From Enterococcus ureilyticus (GTDB lineage Bacteria; Bacillota; Bacilli; Lactobacillales; Enterococcaceae), in the NCBI RefSeq assembly GCF_001730315.1, contig NZ_MIKC01000001.1:62001-126000 (forward strand): a stretch of 64,000 nt of DNA, in the 5' to 3' direction. The number at the start of each line of letters is the position of its first letter. The first letter of the stretch is position 1. Below, in pieces: positions 8,223 through 16,493 of the stretch. A model generated the notes under the pieces. It ran no database searches, was not told the origin of the DNA, and saw only the letters and a program-made list of their open reading frames with translations. A program made the position numbers and the translations under genes.

Positions 8223-10445
8223 TTAGTTTCGATAATTCAAGCGCTTGTCTTTAATTTGATGCTCAAAATCCATGCCGTAACCAAAATCATATACATGACC
8301 TAGTTCATCTTTGTAGCAAATCATGTCAAATGGAACATCTTCTTGTTGTTGTTCAACCGTTTCCATATTTTTAGGCATCTGAAACGGCAATAATCCGGAA
8401 GGCGTAGCCTCACCACTCAAAACACTCAATATCGCTTGTGTTTGGACACCAAAATCTGCGATAATTCCATCCACAAGCTGCTCGAATTCTTTCACTATTG
8501 TGGGATTTTTCATCATGAGAGAAACGACAATCGGTAAGTCTGGAAAATCTTTTCTTATTGTCATAATCGTTTCAATATCTTGATTGTTAGCTGCTATATT
8601 GCTTTTATCAAAATAGGAACGGTCTTCACCAGCCAAACTTTCTTTCCGAGCGTATTTAGCAGTATAAGGTAAATATTGTAAGCTAATCGGCAAATAGCCA
8701 TTTCCCTCAGCATCACTAGCATAACCAACTGTTTTCGGTGAGTCTAAAAAAACAAGCACAACATCCGCTCTATCTGGAGATTCTACAACTTGAAAATACT
8801 TTTCTACGATAGCAGGATTAACCGGTTCTTTTTCACAAGCAGGCTGAACATTACCAAACCAATCTGAGGATTCACCAATTTTTTGTTTAGGAATATACAC
8901 TTTTGTTTGTTTTTTTAACGGCAACAAGTGATGTTTATTTTTTAGTAAAACTAAAGATTTTTGCTGTGCCTTGTAGCCACGTTCCATAAATTCAGGATTA
9001 CCTACTATTTCTTCTGATCGCTTCGGTATCAAATAGGGATTTTCAAATAGACCTGTTTGAAAAATATTTTTCAATATTCGACGAGCTGAGATACGAAATC
9101 TTTCTTTCATCACTTGCTCGCTATGTTCAGCGATACCTAATTCATAAGCAGCCAAAACCGGCGCTATCTCATTATTTCCACCGAACTGATCAACACCTGC
9201 TGCCAATGCTTTATAATGACGTTCTTCCACCGTTAAGCTTTCTACGCCCCAGCTTTTTCCATCAATAAATTGATCTAATTTGACCGCGTCTGCTGTAATC
9301 GACCAATCTGTACAAACAACTTCGTCATACGCATACTTTTTACGCAATAAATCATTGATGATATATTCACTAAATCCATTTCCGACATCTTCGTGATTTT
9401 TTTGATCTTGATCATAAGAAATTGTGTAATAAGGCATCACAGCAGAAGCTTTTTTGGTTCCTGCTTCTAGATCAAATGCACCATGAAGAAATGGTTTTAA
9501 ATGTTCACTAAAATTATTACCAGGATAAACTGCATATTTACCATAACCATAATGACCATCACGACCAGCTTCACCGCTTCCGCCACCAGGCCAGTGCTTG
9601 ACCATTGCATTGACGCTTTCACTGCCCCAGCCATCCGTTTCATATTCAGTTGTTTGAAAACCATCACAATAAGCTTTAGCCAAATCGGTGACTAATTTGA
9701 CCCCTTCTCCAAATGTTCCAGAAAAACGCATCCAGCGTGGCTCTGTCGCTAAATCAATTTGCGGAGATAAGGCAGTTGTGATGCCAAGTGCCCTGTATTC
9801 TTGACTTGCGACTTCACCAAATTGCTTTACCAAGCCAGGATCGAATGTTGCAGCTAAGCCCAATTGCTCTGGCCATTTTGAAATATCCCCACCAGCACCT
9901 GCATTAAATTCTGTATCAGCACTAGTGCTATGTCTTGGATCTGAGCTGACGTTTACTGGAATACCCAAATCTAAACTTTCAGCCATTGCTTGTAAATTAT
10001 TCGACCACTCAGCAGCAATTTGAGGAGCATCCACCAGTGTTAATAAGACATGACGAATATGATCTTTTTCTAAAAATTCTTTTTGCTGATCCGTTAAATT
10101 CGCAATAGATCCGCTATAATGATCTAGCGATTTTCCGTCATACGTTCCTGAGAACATTTCCACAAAATGATTCTGACTTTTAGAAACCGTTTGATGCCTA
10201 CTATACAACATTAATCCAGCAATCTGATCGATCGTCAATTTTGCAGTTAAATCTTCAATTCTCTCCTCAAGCGGCAAGCGCCAATCTTCATAAGGATCTA
10301 AAAGTCCATTCTTATTTAAATCTTTAAAAGCAAAACCATCTTCTTCTATCAAAGTAACACCTGAAGCCGTTGAATAACCCAGAGTTGCACCATTTTCATT
10401 CTCGACCAGTATCCAATTTCCTTGAGAAGTCTTTTTGTAGCCCAT
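8223..10445 (-). CDS. Glycoside hydrolase family 3 protein (beta-glucosidase-like)
   Basis: A 740-residue GH3 enzyme that should remove terminal beta-linked sugars from oligosaccharides or glycosides. Seen in order: an EF-hand-like Ca-binding stretch (DLNKNGLLDPYED, residues 42-54), the TIM-barrel domain with the KHWPGGG substrate loop (K283/H284), the likely nucleophile Asp380 in VVCTDWS, and the alpha/beta sandwich domain from about residue 480. There is no signal peptide, so it is probably cytoplasmic and acts on imported glycosides. Transcription is monocistronic, with a cre-like site at 10470-10483. Exact substrate cannot be read. Confidence 0.9.
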   Translation of the reverse strand: MGYKKTSQGNWILVENENGATLGYSTASGVTLIEEDGFAFKDLNKNGLLDPYEDWRLPLEERIEDLTAKLTIDQIAGLMLYSRHQTVSKSQNHFVEMFSGTYDGKSLDHYSGSIANLTDQQKEFLEKDHIRHVLLTLVDAPQIAAEWSNNLQAMAESLDLGIPVNVSSDPRHSTSADTEFNAGAGGDISKWPEQLGLAATFDPGLVKQFGEVASQEYRALGITTALSPQIDLATEPRWMRFSGTFGEGVKLVTDLAKAYCDGFQTTEYETDGWGSESVNAMVKHWPGGGSGEAGRDGHYGYGKYAVYPGNNFSEHLKPFLHGAFDLEAGTKKASAVMPYYTISYDQDQKNHEDVGNGFSEYIINDLLRKKYAYDEVVCTDWSITADAVKLDQFIDGKSWGVESLTVEERHYKALAAGVDQFGGNNEIAPVLAAYELGIAEHSEQVMKERFRISARRILKNIFQTGLFENPYLIPKRSEEIVGNPEFMERGYKAQQKSLVLLKNKHHLLPLKKQTKVYIPKQKIGESSDWFGNVQPACEKEPVNPAIVEKYFQVVESPDRADVVLVFLDSPKTVGYASDAEGNGYLPISLQYLPYTAKYARKESLAGEDRSYFDKSNIAANNQDIETIMTIRKDFPDLPIVVSLMMKNPTIVKEFEQLVDGIIADFGVQTQAILSVLSGEATPSGLLPFQMPKNMETVEQQQEDVPFDMICYKDELGHVYDFGYGMDFEHQIKDKRLNYRN

Positions 10446-10469
10446 TTATTTTTCCCCATTTCATTATGC

Positions 10470-10483
10470 CGTAAACGCATTCT
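10470..10483 (-). promoter_or_regulatory. Probable cre (CcpA) site of the GH3 gene
   Basis: Minus strand AGAATGCGTTTACG, about 12 of 14 matches to the catabolite-response consensus, placed 25 bp upstream of the GH3 start. Catabolite repression fits a glycosidase. The rest of 10484-10769 shows no gene. Confidence 0.5.
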
Positions 10484-10769
10484 TTCACTTCTTTCTATCT
10501 TACAATAAATGTTAACCCGATGCGATGTCTATTTGGGATTTTATTTGCTTCTGTTTTACAAACGTGTGTATTTTGTCTGTATATGTTTAAGAAAATGTAA
10601 AGAAATGACCATTAAACTTTTCCAAATCAAAATCATATAAAAGTAGAACCTTATCAGATAAGTGAAAACCGTGCCCTTAATGGTTAAAGTGCTATTTTAG
10701 TTGAGATAAAATAACACCTGTCAGCATATTTCACAACGTTTTATTATAAAAAATTTAATATTCACTTTA

Positions 10770-10798
10770 TTGACTTTAGTCAAGATCTTCACTATATT
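10770..10798 (+). promoter_or_regulatory. Promoter of the M-box–LCP–SEDS transcript
   Basis: TTGACT (10770-10775), exactly 17 bp, TATATT (10793-10798). Transcription would start near 10805, eight bases before the riboswitch. The -35 is half of a perfect inverted repeat TTGACT-TT-AGTCAA (10770-10783), so a protein operator may overlap it. Confidence 0.75.
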
Positions 10799-10812
10799 TA
10801 AGGCGATCTGAA

Positions 10813-10976
10813 TAACTTGTTAGGTGAGGCTCCTATGAAAACACAGGCTACTGCTCAAAAATGTCGAAAGACAGGCATGGGTAGGACAGGAATTGTCGAA
10901 TTAAGGCTTTTCACAAAGTAGCTAAAAGCTCAGCTTTTTACGTTTCATAGTGCTAAAACTCAACGATGAGAATGAT
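10813..10976 (+). ncRNA. M-box (ykoK) magnesium-sensing riboswitch
   Basis: The sequence carries the hallmark blocks of the M-box: GTTAGGTGAGGCTCCTAT at the 5' end, ACACAGGCTACTGCTCAAAA, the ATGTCGAAAGACAGGCATGG core and the 3' TAGTGCTAAAACTCAACGAT block. It closely follows the Bacillus mgtE M-box in order and spacing. When bound to Mg2+, such RNAs fold so that a downstream terminator forms. It is followed by a terminator at 11008-11039 and then by cell-wall genes. No Mg2+ transporter gene is adjacent. Confidence 0.95.
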
Positions 10977-11007
10977 GAAAAGCTCTATTTGTGCTGCAAT
11001 CAATCCA

Positions 11008-11039
11008 CCTTCGCTGAGTTAGTTAAGCGAAGGTTTTTT
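11008..11039 (+). terminator. Expression-platform terminator of the M-box
   Basis: 8-bp stem (CCTTCGCT with AGCGAAGG, 10-base loop) followed by six T. It lies 31 nt after the aptamer and about 200 nt before the LCP gene, the arrangement of a transcriptional OFF switch at high Mg2+. Confidence 0.9.
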
Positions 11040-11083
11040 GTTTTAATAAATAAGGTATTTCTCAGCTTTTTAATTAGCAGGAG

Positions 11084-11203
11084 GTGAATAAGCAGAGATA
11101 TCAACGTTTTTTTGATATAAAGCTGTTAATACCTTTTATATGTAGCACAACTATCTTTTTATACCGACATCTAAGTCGATTTCCTAATGCACACTTTATT
11201 TGA
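11084..11203 (+). other. 39-codon open stretch, possible remnant of a SEDS gene start
   Basis: From GTG at 11084 a frame of 39 codons reads hydrophobic sequence with FFDIKLLIPF. This loosely resembles the N-terminus of the FtsW-type gene two places downstream (LDFYILLPYL). AGGAGG lies directly against the GTG with no spacer, so it is unlikely to be translated well. It could be a decayed 5' end of an ancestral SEDS gene or chance. Confidence 0.25.
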
Positions 11204-11236
11204 TGATCAATTAAAATGATTAGCGAGGAATAAAAA

Positions 11237-12163
11237 ATGAAACTAGTGAACAAAATCGTAATTTGTACGCTGCTTTGTATTGTTCTCCTTTTTGCAGCAA
11301 TCGGCAGTTACACTGTAATCAGCTTCCATAATGGAAAAAAAGCAGCACAATCTCAAGTAAATCCTACGAAAAACAAAGATTTTTCCGGTGATCAACAAAC
11401 AAATATGAAAGAAATCACCATTATGCTGATTGGTGATGATGGTCGTGAAGATGATGAAGATGGCGGTCGAGCAGATACGCTTATGGTCGCTCATTATAAT
11501 AGCGAGACCAAACAACCAAAACTTGTTTCGATCATGAGGGATTCTTATGTCAAAATCCCAGAATATGGTTTAGAGAAAATCAATGCCGCTTATGCGTTTG
11601 GTGGAGCAGAGTTAACTAGAAAAGTCCTTAACGATTCTTTCGGCTTACCGATCAATTATTACATTTCAGCCGACTTTAATAATTTTATCCGTTTGATCAA
11701 TGAGCTTTATCCTAAAGGAATCGAAATTGACGCAGAAAAAGATATTAATTTAGACAATGTTGATATCAAAAAAGGTATCCAAGTCATGGATGGCAATACG
11801 TTGTTACAGTATGCTCGTTTTAGAATGGATGAAGAAGGAGATTTTGGTCGAGTAAGGAGGCAGCAGCAAGTGATGGATGCATTAGCAAAGCAGTCTAAAA
11901 ATGCCGTTTCGTTCTTACAATTACCTAAAATTGCTGGTGAAGCTGTTGGCTACTTGGATACAAACATTCCAGCAGATGTCCTTGTCGATTTAGCAAAAGA
12001 TTTTCTAACTGGTAAAGTCAAAAATCTACAGACCCTTTCCATCCCAGTCTCAGGTAGCTGGGCGTTTAATGATTATACCGAAGCTGGCAGTGTCTTGGAA
12101 ATTGACGAGGAACAAAATCAACTTGCCATTCACGATTTTTTGAATGATGGAGCAAAAAGATGA
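11237..12163 (+). CDS. LytR–CpsA–Psr (LCP) family wall-polymer ligase
   Basis: LCP enzymes transfer teichoic acids or polysaccharides from lipid carriers to peptidoglycan, outside the membrane and with Mg2+. The 308 residues show one N-terminal transmembrane helix (about 7-29) and an LCP domain from about 57. That domain has the GDDGR...GGRADTLMV block, the IMRDSYVKIP segment and the conserved ARFRMDEEGDFGRVRRQQ region. GCGAGGAA precedes the ATG. It overlaps the next gene by 4 bp and is the first gene behind the M-box riboswitch. Its polymer cannot be told from sequence. Confidence 0.93.
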   Translation: MKLVNKIVICTLLCIVLLFAAIGSYTVISFHNGKKAAQSQVNPTKNKDFSGDQQTNMKEITIMLIGDDGREDDEDGGRADTLMVAHYNSETKQPKLVSIMRDSYVKIPEYGLEKINAAYAFGGAELTRKVLNDSFGLPINYYISADFNNFIRLINELYPKGIEIDAEKDINLDNVDIKKGIQVMDGNTLLQYARFRMDEEGDFGRVRRQQQVMDALAKQSKNAVSFLQLPKIAGEAVGYLDTNIPADVLVDLAKDFLTGKVKNLQTLSIPVSGSWAFNDYTEAGSVLEIDEEQNQLAIHDFLNDGAKR

Positions 12164-13341
12164 AACGGCTTAGCAGACCATCCAAACTACAGTATCTAGA
12201 TTTTTATATTTTACTTCCGTATCTGATTCTTTGTATCATCGGCATTTTAATGGTTTACAGTTCTAGCTCTTATCACTTGTTAGACAGTGAGTTAGGCACT
12301 GCTAGTAAAGCCATCAAGCAAACCATGTATTTCCTTTTTAGTTTACTTTGCATGAGTATTGTTTATCGGATTCACTTAAATGTACTGCGCAAACCTAAAC
12401 TATTATTCATGTTACTTTTTCTCACCTTTCTTTCAATCGCTGCTTTGCCATTGATTGGAACTAGTGTAGGTGGAGCAAAACGGTGGATCAATTTAGGTGT
12501 CCTTTTATTTCAACCCTCTGAATTAGTCCCGTTGATTCTAGTTCTTTATCTAGCAGCAAACTTAGCCAAAGATAATGTTTTACGTCCATTCACAATCAAA
12601 AATCACAAACGATCCCTTATGGTGTCGCTTTTCTTTATGTGTTTTGTTGCGATTCAACCCAATATAGCTGGGGCATCAATGATTTTCATTCTGGTTTTAA
12701 CCTTATTTTTATCCAGCGGGCTATCCCCACTATTTATGTCATTGGCTTTGATTAGTTTTATGGCACTCAAACGTTTGGGAACTGTTCTTTTATTAGCCAT
12801 ACCAAAAAACTGGATGCCGCAAAAGTTTAGTTATCTCGTCACACGTTTTGAAGTGATGCAAAACCCTTTCATCGATCCTACAGGTAAAGGGTTTCAAACG
12901 TCAAATGCTTATTACGCTATACACAACGGCGGATTTTTCGGGCGTGGTTTAGGTAATAGTATTCAGAAAAAAGGCTTTTTACCTGCAGCAGATACAGATT
13001 TTATCTTTGCTATTTGTATTGAAGAATTGGGCCTGATTGTTTCTTTAGGTATTTTATTTTTGGTTTTCTTTATTGTGGGTCGTTTATTTTTGTTAGCAAT
13101 AAAGTCAAAAACACTTTATTATTCTTATCTTTATATTGGCTGCGGTACGCTGCTTTGTCTGCAAGTTTCTGTGAATGTCGGTAGTCTTTTAGGCTACATT
13201 CCAATGACCGGTCTGACCTTCCCTTTTATTAGTTACGGCGGTTCTAGTTTGCTGATATTAAGCGTGACACTCGGACTAGCTTTAAATGCACGCGCCACAG
13301 AAATCAGAGAGACATTCCAAGCACAAGGAGGGACAACATGA
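12160..13341 (+). CDS. FtsW/RodA/SpoVE-family (SEDS) protein, first copy
   Basis: SEDS proteins polymerise lipid II into glycan strands, usually with a partner penicillin-binding protein. The 393 residues form about ten membrane helices. Family marks are GGAKRWINLG with FQPSELVPL (about residues 107-125), the catalytic-type Asp in ADTDFIFAICIEELG, and the terminal SYGGSSLL. The start overlaps the LCP stop as ATGA, and the end overlaps the next SEDS gene the same way. FtsW or RodA cannot be assigned safely; GGSS leans to FtsW. Confidence 0.92.
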   Translation: MKRLSRPSKLQYLDFYILLPYLILCIIGILMVYSSSSYHLLDSELGTASKAIKQTMYFLFSLLCMSIVYRIHLNVLRKPKLLFMLLFLTFLSIAALPLIGTSVGGAKRWINLGVLLFQPSELVPLILVLYLAANLAKDNVLRPFTIKNHKRSLMVSLFFMCFVAIQPNIAGASMIFILVLTLFLSSGLSPLFMSLALISFMALKRLGTVLLLAIPKNWMPQKFSYLVTRFEVMQNPFIDPTGKGFQTSNAYYAIHNGGFFGRGLGNSIQKKGFLPAADTDFIFAICIEELGLIVSLGILFLVFFIVGRLFLLAIKSKTLYYSYLYIGCGTLLCLQVSVNVGSLLGYIPMTGLTFPFISYGGSSLLILSVTLGLALNARATEIRETFQAQGGTT

Positions 13342-14519
13342 AACGAGCCTTGCCTTCTAAAAGGGAACCTGTAAATTATGCATTACTTTTACCTGTTTTT
13401 CTTCTAATCTTAGTTGGGTTTATTGCACAATACGGTGCATTTCAAGCTGACCCAACGGTGGATTCTATATTTCCTTTATTGAAAAAACAACTTTTATGGA
13501 CAGTATTGGGCATTTTTTCAATGTTTGCCACAATGTTTATTCCAATTAACTATTTATGGAAATTGACCCCTGTCTTTTACAGTCTCTCTTTGCTTTTAAT
13601 GAGCTTACTGATAAAATTTCATGATCCCGTTATGGCCGCTGCTACAGGTACCAAGCGTTGGATTCGTTTAGGTCCTTTTTCATTTCAACCATCAGAATTC
13701 ATGAAACTTGGCTATATTTTAATGTTAGCCTACATTATTACCAAAAAAAGACAACAAACACAAACGTCCTCTATTCTAAAAGATGATTTCCGTTTATTAG
13801 GCGCAATGAGTCTGGTTAGTTTACCAATATTGGCATTAATGTTTTATCAAAAAGATTTCGGAACAAGTTTAGTCTTTGTCTCCATTTTTTTAGGCATGGT
13901 TGTCGTTTCTGGCTGTTCCTGGAAAATTTTAACAGTTGGATTCGCTGGGCTAAGCATCGTTGGGATTAGCGGAATTCTACTGGTTTTAACTGAACAAGGT
14001 CAAAAACTACTTTCTTATCTCCATTTTAAACCTTATCAATTTAATCGAATCCACGCTTGGCTTAATCCCTTTGAATACGCTGATTCTATTTCTTTTCAGC
14101 AAGCGCGCGGACTGACAGCGATCGGTTCTGGTGAATTAGTCGGAAAAGGACTGACAAATTTGCAAGTTTATGTACCAGTTAGGGAATCGGATATGATTTT
14201 TACAGTAATTGGAGAAGCTTACGGCTTTCTTGGAACTTGTTTATTGATTTTACTTTTCTTCTATTTGATTTATCAAATGCTGATCTGTACGTTACACGCT
14301 AAGCGAGAGTTTTATGCTTATATTACAACAGGAGTGATCATGTATTTCTTGTTCCATATTCTTGAAAATATTGGCTCTAATATTGGTTTGCTGCCCTTAA
14401 CTGGTATTCCACTGCCTTTTATCAGCCAAGGCGGAACTGCTTATTTAGCTAATTTCATTGGAATTGGGTTGATTCTTTCCATGTATTATCAAAAAGAAAA
14501 AAATGAAATCGAGACTTGA
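13338..14519 (+). CDS. FtsW/RodA/SpoVE-family (SEDS) protein, second copy
   Basis: A second, diverged SEDS polymerase of the same length (393 residues), coupled by a 4-bp overlap. It has TKRWIRLGPFSFQPSEFMKLG, a KDFGTSL motif, the Asp in RESDMIFTVIGEAYGFLG and the C-terminal ISQGGTAYL. The last replaces the usual GGSS, so the paralogues are not recent duplicates. No PBP is encoded beside it. The operon ends in the terminator at 14532-14567. Confidence 0.92.
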   Translation: MKRALPSKREPVNYALLLPVFLLILVGFIAQYGAFQADPTVDSIFPLLKKQLLWTVLGIFSMFATMFIPINYLWKLTPVFYSLSLLLMSLLIKFHDPVMAAATGTKRWIRLGPFSFQPSEFMKLGYILMLAYIITKKRQQTQTSSILKDDFRLLGAMSLVSLPILALMFYQKDFGTSLVFVSIFLGMVVVSGCSWKILTVGFAGLSIVGISGILLVLTEQGQKLLSYLHFKPYQFNRIHAWLNPFEYADSISFQQARGLTAIGSGELVGKGLTNLQVYVPVRESDMIFTVIGEAYGFLGTCLLILLFFYLIYQMLICTLHAKREFYAYITTGVIMYFLFHILENIGSNIGLLPLTGIPLPFISQGGTAYLANFIGIGLILSMYYQKEKNEIET

Positions 14520-14531
14520 TTATTATGCAGA

Positions 14532-14567
14532 AAAGAGCTGAAACTCGATACCGAATTTCAGCTCTTT
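14532..14567 (+). terminator. Terminator of the LCP–SEDS operon
   Basis: 12-bp perfect stem (AAAGAGCTGAAA with TTTCAGCTCTTT), 12-base loop, then GTTTTAG. A weaker version would act for the lipoprotein gene on the other strand. Confidence 0.8.
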
Positions 14568-14594
14568 GTTTTAGAGAAAAAACAACGCAACCAT

Positions 14595-15380
14595 TTAATT
14601 ATGATTTACTTGGTTATTTTTCAATGTCTCAATCAATTCCCTTGCCTCTTTAAGTGTTGTTGCTCTAGGATCTGTTGAGGGATTGTCTTCCCGAATTGTA
14701 TTGCCGCTTTCATCTTTAACAACCGCTGCGGGTTCTCCGTTATCAGGACCACTAATAAAACTATACCCATCACTTTCTTGAATTGCTAATACTTTAAAAT
14801 CATCATCATCAAAATCTAAATCCTTTTTGAACATCTCAAAATCCCCAGTTTTTTCTACTTCTTCTTTGATAGCTTGTAAAGTAAAATTAGCTGCTCCTTT
14901 ATTGTTTTTTGGCTTTTCGTCCGTAGTATCTTTTACTTTCTTATATGCCATCGGTTTACTTTCCCCTGTCATTTCAGCATTAGTTGTGCCTCGGTTAAGG
15001 ATTATCGTTCCGTCTGCTTTTAAATCAATCATATAGGCCGTTTCATCATTTTTGTTTTCAAATCTGAAATAGCTGCTATTTTTTTCTGATTTTTTTTCGA
15101 TAAATTCTGTCACGGTCTCCTCTTCACCAGCATATTGAATCGTTAATCCATCATCGTTTTGTTTGATAGATACTTGATCACCAATTGCTGCTTCATCTAA
15201 ACACGCCCACAGTCCAACAAGTGACGTGTAATCCTTTTGGGAAATACTTACTTGTTCTTTTTCAGAAGTAGTCCGTGTATCATTGGAAGAATCGATAGAT
15301 GGATTCGTTTTTTTATCCAAAGAACAACCTGTCAGTGTAATTATTAAGAACGTACTGAATAAGATAATCATTTTTTTCAT
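14595..15380 (-). CDS. Putative lipoprotein of unknown function
   Basis: A 261-residue protein with a clear lipoprotein signal: positively charged MKK, hydrophobic stretch, and lipobox LTGC with Cys19. It should be diacylated and anchored on the outer face of the membrane. A Ser/Thr/Lys-rich linker (about 20-50) is followed by a small domain with a WACLDEAAIGD segment (about 55-130). A C-terminal part holds FISGPDNGEPAAVVKDESG and an ATTLKEARELIETL helix. I do not recognise the family. It is monocistronic. A substrate-binding or stress-sensor role would be guesswork. Confidence 0.85.
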   Translation of the reverse strand: MKKMIILFSTFLIITLTGCSLDKKTNPSIDSSNDTRTTSEKEQVSISQKDYTSLVGLWACLDEAAIGDQVSIKQNDDGLTIQYAGEEETVTEFIEKKSEKNSSYFRFENKNDETAYMIDLKADGTIILNRGTTNAEMTGESKPMAYKKVKDTTDEKPKNNKGAANFTLQAIKEEVEKTGDFEMFKKDLDFDDDDFKVLAIQESDGYSFISGPDNGEPAAVVKDESGNTIREDNPSTDPRATTLKEARELIETLKNNQVNHN

Positions 15381-15446
15381 AGTGAAACTCCTTTTTTATC
15401 TGGGTATCCCTCATTAGGATAGAGCCTTTTTTGATTTTATCATCCT

Positions 15447-15824
15447 TTACTTAGCCGTAATAATATCGACTCGTTCAGCTAGAATCCAGCCATTTAATCC
15501 ATAAGAGGACGTGAGTACATGATAATGTAAGGAAGAATTTTTTATCTGTACTTCTAACTCTTGTAATGAATCGTACATTATTGGCCATGCATATCTTTGC
15601 CCTTGGATTAGCAATTCCTTATTCTCCCTAAAGAAATTTTCTATTGGTCTTTTCTCCAAATCAAAGAAGATACTATACGGCATTTCTTCGTAAAATCTAT
15701 AGCAAAAAACATCATAAAATATGAGCTGTTTTTTGTCTTGATTATAAGATATATCCAATATTATTGTATTCTTTTTGAAATCAACACGGTAGCTCTCTAT
15801 TTCATAGTCATGAATTGAATGCAT
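15447..15824 (-). CDS. Hypothetical 125-residue protein, possible orphan immunity-type protein
   Basis: A small soluble protein with no signal peptide or membrane helix. It opens with HDYEIESYRVDFKKNTIILD, contains an FYDVFCYRFYEEMPYSIFFD segment and ends in SSYGLNGWILAE. This layout recalls small Firmicute proteins often met as orphans near polymorphic-toxin loci, but no toxin is present here and the resemblance is from memory. Base composition is more AT-rich than its neighbours. Function unknown. Confidence 0.65.
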   Translation of the reverse strand: MHSIHDYEIESYRVDFKKNTIILDISYNQDKKQLIFYDVFCYRFYEEMPYSIFFDLEKRPIENFFRENKELLIQGQRYAWPIMYDSLQELEVQIKNSSLHYHVLTSSYGLNGWILAERVDIITAK

Positions 15825-16102
15825 TTATTTCTTCACCATCTACTTTTAGGTTTTATATTATTTATAAATATTTACAATAAAATCATGTGTAACTATCCTT
15901 GCTTAATTGAATCTATTGATTCACAGTCCTTTGAATCAGATTTTAAGAATTTATTTCTATCTTCTGTTTTTTTATATTTTCTTATTCAGTTTAACATATA
16001 CTGAATAAAATATGAATATGAGCAAATGATTAAAGGAAACTATGAATATATGTAGGATTACATTTGGATTGTTTTTCTTTAGATTCGTTGGTAAAATAAA
16101 AA
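15825..16102. other. AT-rich intergenic stretch without a supported gene
   Basis: Very AT-rich spacer between the hypothetical gene start and the terminator of the ireB operon. It holds one short frame on the plus strand (15819-16004) with no ribosome site and a composition typical of chance. I see no structured RNA. Confidence 0.5.
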
Positions 16103-16133
16103 AGCTGAACCCCTATGTCTCAAGGGTTCAGCT
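16103..16133 (-). terminator. Terminator of the ireB–ruvX–DUF1292 operon
   Basis: 10-bp stem AGCTGAACCC/GGGTTCAGCT with an 11-base loop, followed on the minus strand by six T. Confidence 0.85.
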
Positions 16134-16145
16134 CACTTTTTAGCT

Positions 16146-16448
16146 TTATTCTTCTTCTTCCGCCATGAATGTATTGAAAACTTCTTCAATCATATCCCAT
16201 TCAGCGTCTGTTTCGATTTGTTGTAATTCGCCTTCTGTTCCTTCGTTGTTTTCGATGTAAGCATATGCTTGTAATTCAACATCTTCTTCCTCTGGAACGC
16301 CAGCTGGATATAGCAGTACGTAATTTTTACCAAATTCTTCTTGCCCATCAACGGTTAAAAGAATTTCGTATAGTGTTTCGTTGCCTTGTTCATCAACTAG
16401 TGTAATGTGTTCATGCCCTTCGTGATCGTGGTTATGCTCTTCTGTCAT
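16146..16448 (-). CDS. DUF1292 family protein (YrzB-like)
   Basis: A 100-residue acidic protein of the DUF1292 family, whose role is unknown. The N-terminus is His/Glu-rich ([10 protein letters not shown]), which could bind metal. The core [18 protein letters not shown] is typical. AAAGGAG precedes the ATG. It is the last gene of the conserved Firmicute trio ireB–ruvX–DUF1292, 45 bp after ruvX. Confidence 0.9.
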   Translation of the reverse strand: MTEEHNHDHEGHEHITLVDEQGNETLYEILLTVDGQEEFGKNYVLLYPAGVPEEEDVELQAYAYIENNEGTEGELQQIETDAEWDMIEEVFNTFMAEEEE

Positions 16449-16493
16449 TGTTATGCTCTCCTTTTATCTGACACTTGTTTTTCAACAAGTCGT

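Noticed and set aside
10838-10920. ATG-started short frame inside the 10813-10976 region as a peptide gene
   Set aside because: The ATG falls inside conserved aptamer sequence of the M-box and has no ribosome site.
15819-16004. 61-codon plus-strand frame in an AT-rich spacer
   Set aside because: No ribosome site, composition like random AT-rich DNA, and it overlaps the start of the opposing gene.
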